Part shown: positions 22,387 to 24,517 of the stretch, piece after piece
Position numbering within the stretch: the stretch's first letter is position 1
Layout: each line of letters starts with the position of its first letter
Virus record (IMG/VR): IMGVR_UViG_3300025168_000641
Location: 1 to 24,517 of that record
Direction: 5' to 3' (one strand)
Length of the DNA: 24,517 nt
From: a virus
Notes under the pieces: model-generated
Told to the model about the DNA's origin: nothing
Databases searched by the model: none
The model's input: the letters and a program-made list of their open reading frames with translations, nothing else
Made by a program: the position numbers and the translations under genes

Positions 22387-23358
22387 TTACGAAAGATTTA
22401 ATATACTAGCACAATCTATTGAAGATACTTCTCTTACTTTATAAACTATAATATCTTTTGCAGCAGCAGCAGTTGAAAGAGTAGGTGCTGTACCTCCTGA
22501 AAAGTTATAAGAAGCTCCATAAGATAATGTTCTACTACCAGTACCATCTTGTGTTATTGTTATTGTACCTGACTGACCTACCTTGCCATTAACTGCTCCT
22601 GCTAGTGTAGCATTTGTTCCTAATGTAATTGCAAAGTTATTGCCATTTGAAAAATCTACATTCATTGAAGTTGCACTTGCAATTGAAACTTCAGGAGTTC
22701 CTACTGCACCTGAAAAAGTTACTGATGAAGTTGCAGAAATTTCAGAACTAAATACTGCCTTACCTGATTGTGTAGTAGTTGAAGTAAATGTATTTGTTCC
22801 TGAAGTAATAACAGTACCACTAAATACTTTATTAGAACTAATAGTTGAAGAAGTTGAAGTAGGTATGTATCTAATATCTGCACTTGATACTGGAATTAAA
22901 TTACCTGCAGCAGTACCAAAGTTTAATGTAGAAGCTGTACCTAAACCTAATCCAGTTGTATCTACAGCATCTGTTACTGTTACTCCATTACATATAACTC
23001 CAGTTGTACCACCTTGAGTAATAGCTTTACCACTATTACCACTTGTTTTTAATGTAACTGAATATGAACCTGATGTACTATTTTTTATAAAATATATTTT
23101 AGAAACTGCAGGAATTGTAATTGCAACATTACTTGTTAATGTTCCTTGTAATTCAAGTATAGCACTTCTTGCTTGGTCAGCAGAACCATTACTAGAACTT
23201 AAAGTTATAGCTGCACTACTACAAGATACAATAGTATATCCTGCAATAGCACTATCTACTAAGTCAATTACATTTGCATTAAGTACAGTACCCCAACTTC
23301 CTGAGTTGGAACCATTATCTTGTTTCTCAAGTCTTATACTTGAAGTAAAAGATGCCAT
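22387..23358 (-). CDS. Tail fibre protein
   Basis: A 323-residue protein of low complexity, rich in Ser, Thr, Gly and Ala. It opens with SIRLEKQDNGSNSGSWGTVL NANVIDLVDSAIAG-type sequence, a module I know from fibre proteins of marine podoviruses and cyanophages. Many short strands (SKIYFIKNSTSGSYSVTLKT, TGSRTLSYGASYNFSG) fit a trimeric beta-fibre. It probably takes part in host recognition. AGGGGA is the ribosome site. Confidence 0.75.
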   Translation of the reverse strand: MASFTSSIRLEKQDNGSNSGSWGTVLNANVIDLVDSAIAGYTIVSCSSAAITLSSSNGSADQARSAILELQGTLTSNVAITIPAVSKIYFIKNSTSGSYSVTLKTSGNSGKAITQGGTTGVICNGVTVTDAVDTTGLGLGTASTLNFGTAAGNLIPVSSADIRYIPTSTSSTISSNKVFSGTVITSGTNTFTSTTTQSGKAVFSSEISATSSVTFSGAVGTPEVSIASATSMNVDFSNGNNFAITLGTNATLAGAVNGKVGQSGTITITQDGTGSRTLSYGASYNFSGGTAPTLSTAAAAKDIIVYKVREVSSIDCASILNLS

Positions 23359-23367
23359 TTATTTCCC

Positions 23368-23997
23368 CTAAGTTGTTGGTTCTTTGCCAAAGTTAAATAA
23401 AATACCACTTGCAATTGTGGTTGTAACAAATTTATCTTCTGCAGTTACTTGTGTATAAACTGTATATAAACTTTTTATAGCACCTATTGAAGTTGTAGCA
23501 GATACTGCAGCTTTCATTTCATTTGCTTTAGTTCTTACACCTGTTCTATAAGTTTTCCAATCATCAGCAATAGATACTCCAGTTTCATATTGTTTCACTG
23601 CCATCCAATCAGAAGACTGTAATGCATTATATGCACGATTATCAATATCTTCTTTATATTTAGTAATTAAACCTTTAGTAATCATAGTAGTTCCATCGCT
23701 ATTTCTAAAAACTACACCATCACTATCAGTTACAGTTACATCAGCCATTTCATATGGAGTTGAACTTATTGTTTCAGTTACAACTTCATCACTATAACTA
23801 TAACTTGAAGCACCATTTCTATAAAATCTATTATCAGCAGGTGATGCTTGATTCACTGGATAAATACCTAATGTTTTTAATTCTTCTTTTGTCCAATTAT
23901 TAAAAATACTTGCAGGATGCTGAACACCATTTATAGTCATAGCTTTCGCACTCCCAAAGACTTCAATAACTTGGTCAGCTTTTACTAATGCCCACAT
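23368..23997 (-). CDS. Tail-fibre-associated protein, possible fibre assembly factor
   Basis: A 209-residue protein beginning MWALVKADQVIEVFGSAKAM and TINGVQHPASIFNNWTKEEL, then LGIYPV. This N-terminal pattern is common in small proteins beside tail fibre genes of marine phages, sometimes annotated as fibre assembly proteins. The second half is helical (YNALQSSDWMAVKQYETGVS, then TKANEMKAAV). AAAGGA precedes ATG. The exact role is unknown. Confidence 0.6.
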   Translation of the reverse strand: MWALVKADQVIEVFGSAKAMTINGVQHPASIFNNWTKEELKTLGIYPVNQASPADNRFYRNGASSYSYSDEVVTETISSTPYEMADVTVTDSDGVVFRNSDGTTMITKGLITKYKEDIDNRAYNALQSSDWMAVKQYETGVSIADDWKTYRTGVRTKANEMKAAVSATTSIGAIKSLYTVYTQVTAEDKFVTTTIASGILFNFGKEPTT

Positions 23998-24029
23998 TAT
24001 CTTTTTCCTTTCATGTTATTTAAATTTAT

Positions 24030-24058
24030 ATTATATATTAAAATCATTTTAGATACAA
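24030..24058 (-). promoter_or_regulatory. Possible sigma70-like promoter in the tail fibre region
   Basis: On the - strand TATAAT (24035-24030) lies 17 bases after TTGTAT (24058-24053), which matches the -35 consensus only in TTG. It lies in the 63-base gap before the 209-residue gene. The region is very AT-rich, so a chance match is possible. Confidence 0.35.
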
Positions 24059-24060
24059 CC

Positions 24061-24517
24061 TTATCTTGCAGTTACTGGAGATACACCATCACCAATAAAA
24101 GGTGCTTCAGCAAATGCCATATATCCATAAATATGAACTGTATTAAAATCTGTATTATTACTTCTTAATTTAAATCCATTAGATAAAAAATCTATAGTAT
24201 TGCCAGTATCATCAACAGCATTTGTATTCCAAAATAATGCTTTATCTACTGCATTAATAGAACTTCTTGCAGAATCCCATACTGTCCAACCATTACCAAT
24301 ATTTAATCCTTTAACCATTACAAATGATGGTTTAAAACCTGTGTAAATAAAAGGTCCTTCAGCATTATTATTACCTGTGTACTGACCAATCTTTGAAAAA
24401 GCATCTATATCTGTCCAACAATAAGCTACAAAACTTTTACTTGCTTTGTTAGATGTGTCCTCGCCACCTACAGAAAACACAGTAGAAGTAGGTGAAGTGT
24501 CATTCCATACTGCACCA
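24061..24517 (-). CDS. Tail fibre C-terminal region, 5'-truncated by the window edge
   Basis: The frame is open from the right edge of the window. A GTG at 24480 is internal, as in-frame sequence GAVWNDTSPTST precedes it. The visible 151 residues resemble the beta-rich domain found repeatedly at the ends of marine phage fibres: FVAYCWTDIDAFSKIGQYTG, EGPFIYTGFKPSFVMVKG, WTVWDSARS, LSNGFKLRSN and HIYGYMAFAEAPF. I believe this corresponds to the DUF7483-type domain. It ends AEAPFIGDGVSPVTAR. Likely a receptor-binding fibre tip, with its length unknown. Confidence 0.75.
   Translation of the reverse strand, partial: GAVWNDTSPTSTVFSVGGEDTSNKASKSFVAYCWTDIDAFSKIGQYTGNNNAEGPFIYTGFKPSFVMVKGLNIGNGWTVWDSARSSINAVDKALFWNTNAVDDTGNTIDFLSNGFKLRSNNTDFNTVHIYGYMAFAEAPFIGDGVSPVTAR

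Noticed and set aside
22583-23017. 144-codon + strand frame opposite the tail fibre gene
   Set aside because: The Val/Pro/Ala-rich product is the expected shadow of a Ser/Thr-rich repetitive fibre protein.
22387-24517. CRISPR array or tandem repeat in the AT-rich tail fibre region
   Set aside because: The apparent repetition comes from Ser/Thr/Gly codon use. There are no regularly spaced identical repeats.

Overview
This window is the central and right part of an AT-rich, strictly lytic-looking podovirus (T7-like replication genes, short-tail structural genes) of the kind common in marine surface water. The DNA polymerase, single-strand DNA-binding protein, Cas4-like exonuclease and T7 gp3-type endonuclease I form a compact T7-style replication block. 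The late proteins carry sequence signatures I associate with marine pelagiphage and cyanophage virion proteins. No integrase, repressor, transfer RNA, CRISPR array or insertion sequence is visible. Both ends are cut inside genes: the polymerase at the left, a tail-fibre-like protein at the right.

Layout. Positions 1-9983 read on the + strand: DNA polymerase A (partial), a consensus sigma70 promoter, an OB-fold ssDNA-binding protein, a terminator, a Cas4-like nuclease, a small membrane protein, endonuclease I, an unknown gene, a vitamin B12-dependent ribonucleotide reductase, a second strong promoter, a sugar-transfer cluster (a GT8-like glycosyltransferase and a glycosyltransferase/methyltransferase/MptE-like three-domain fusion), an unknown gene, a 3-TM holin, and a 26-codon gene whose product matches PqqA, the peptide precursor of the redox cofactor PQQ. 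A symmetric two-way terminator at about 10001-10042 closes this block. Positions 10066-24517 read on the - strand. At the left end of that strand lie iscA and iscU (Fe-S cluster carrier and scaffold). To their right are a small coiled-coil/TM protein, a 1195-residue internal virion protein, two further virion proteins sharing an N-terminal module, a GNAT-like protein, tail proteins and tail fibres.

The most notable feature is the junction at 9.9-10.8 kb, where three host-like metabolic genes (pqqA, iscU, iscA) meet. PqqA is consumed once per PQQ molecule, and PqqE, the first enzyme that acts on PqqA, is a radical-SAM protein with several Fe-S clusters. A phage that supplies both the precursor and Fe-S assembly capacity could sustain PQQ-dependent alcohol (methanol) oxidation in the infected cell. 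IscU keeps all cluster ligands and the LPPVK motif recognised by the HscA chaperone, which suggests a host with a full ISC system. ISC, PQQ and AT-richness together point to a marine methylotroph such as the OM43 group (Methylophilales). SAR11-type or other hosts remain possible. The host assignment is inference, not seen in the sequence.

There is no gap longer than about 110 bases without a gene. Genes are tightly packed, many with ATGA or TAATG stop/start overlaps.
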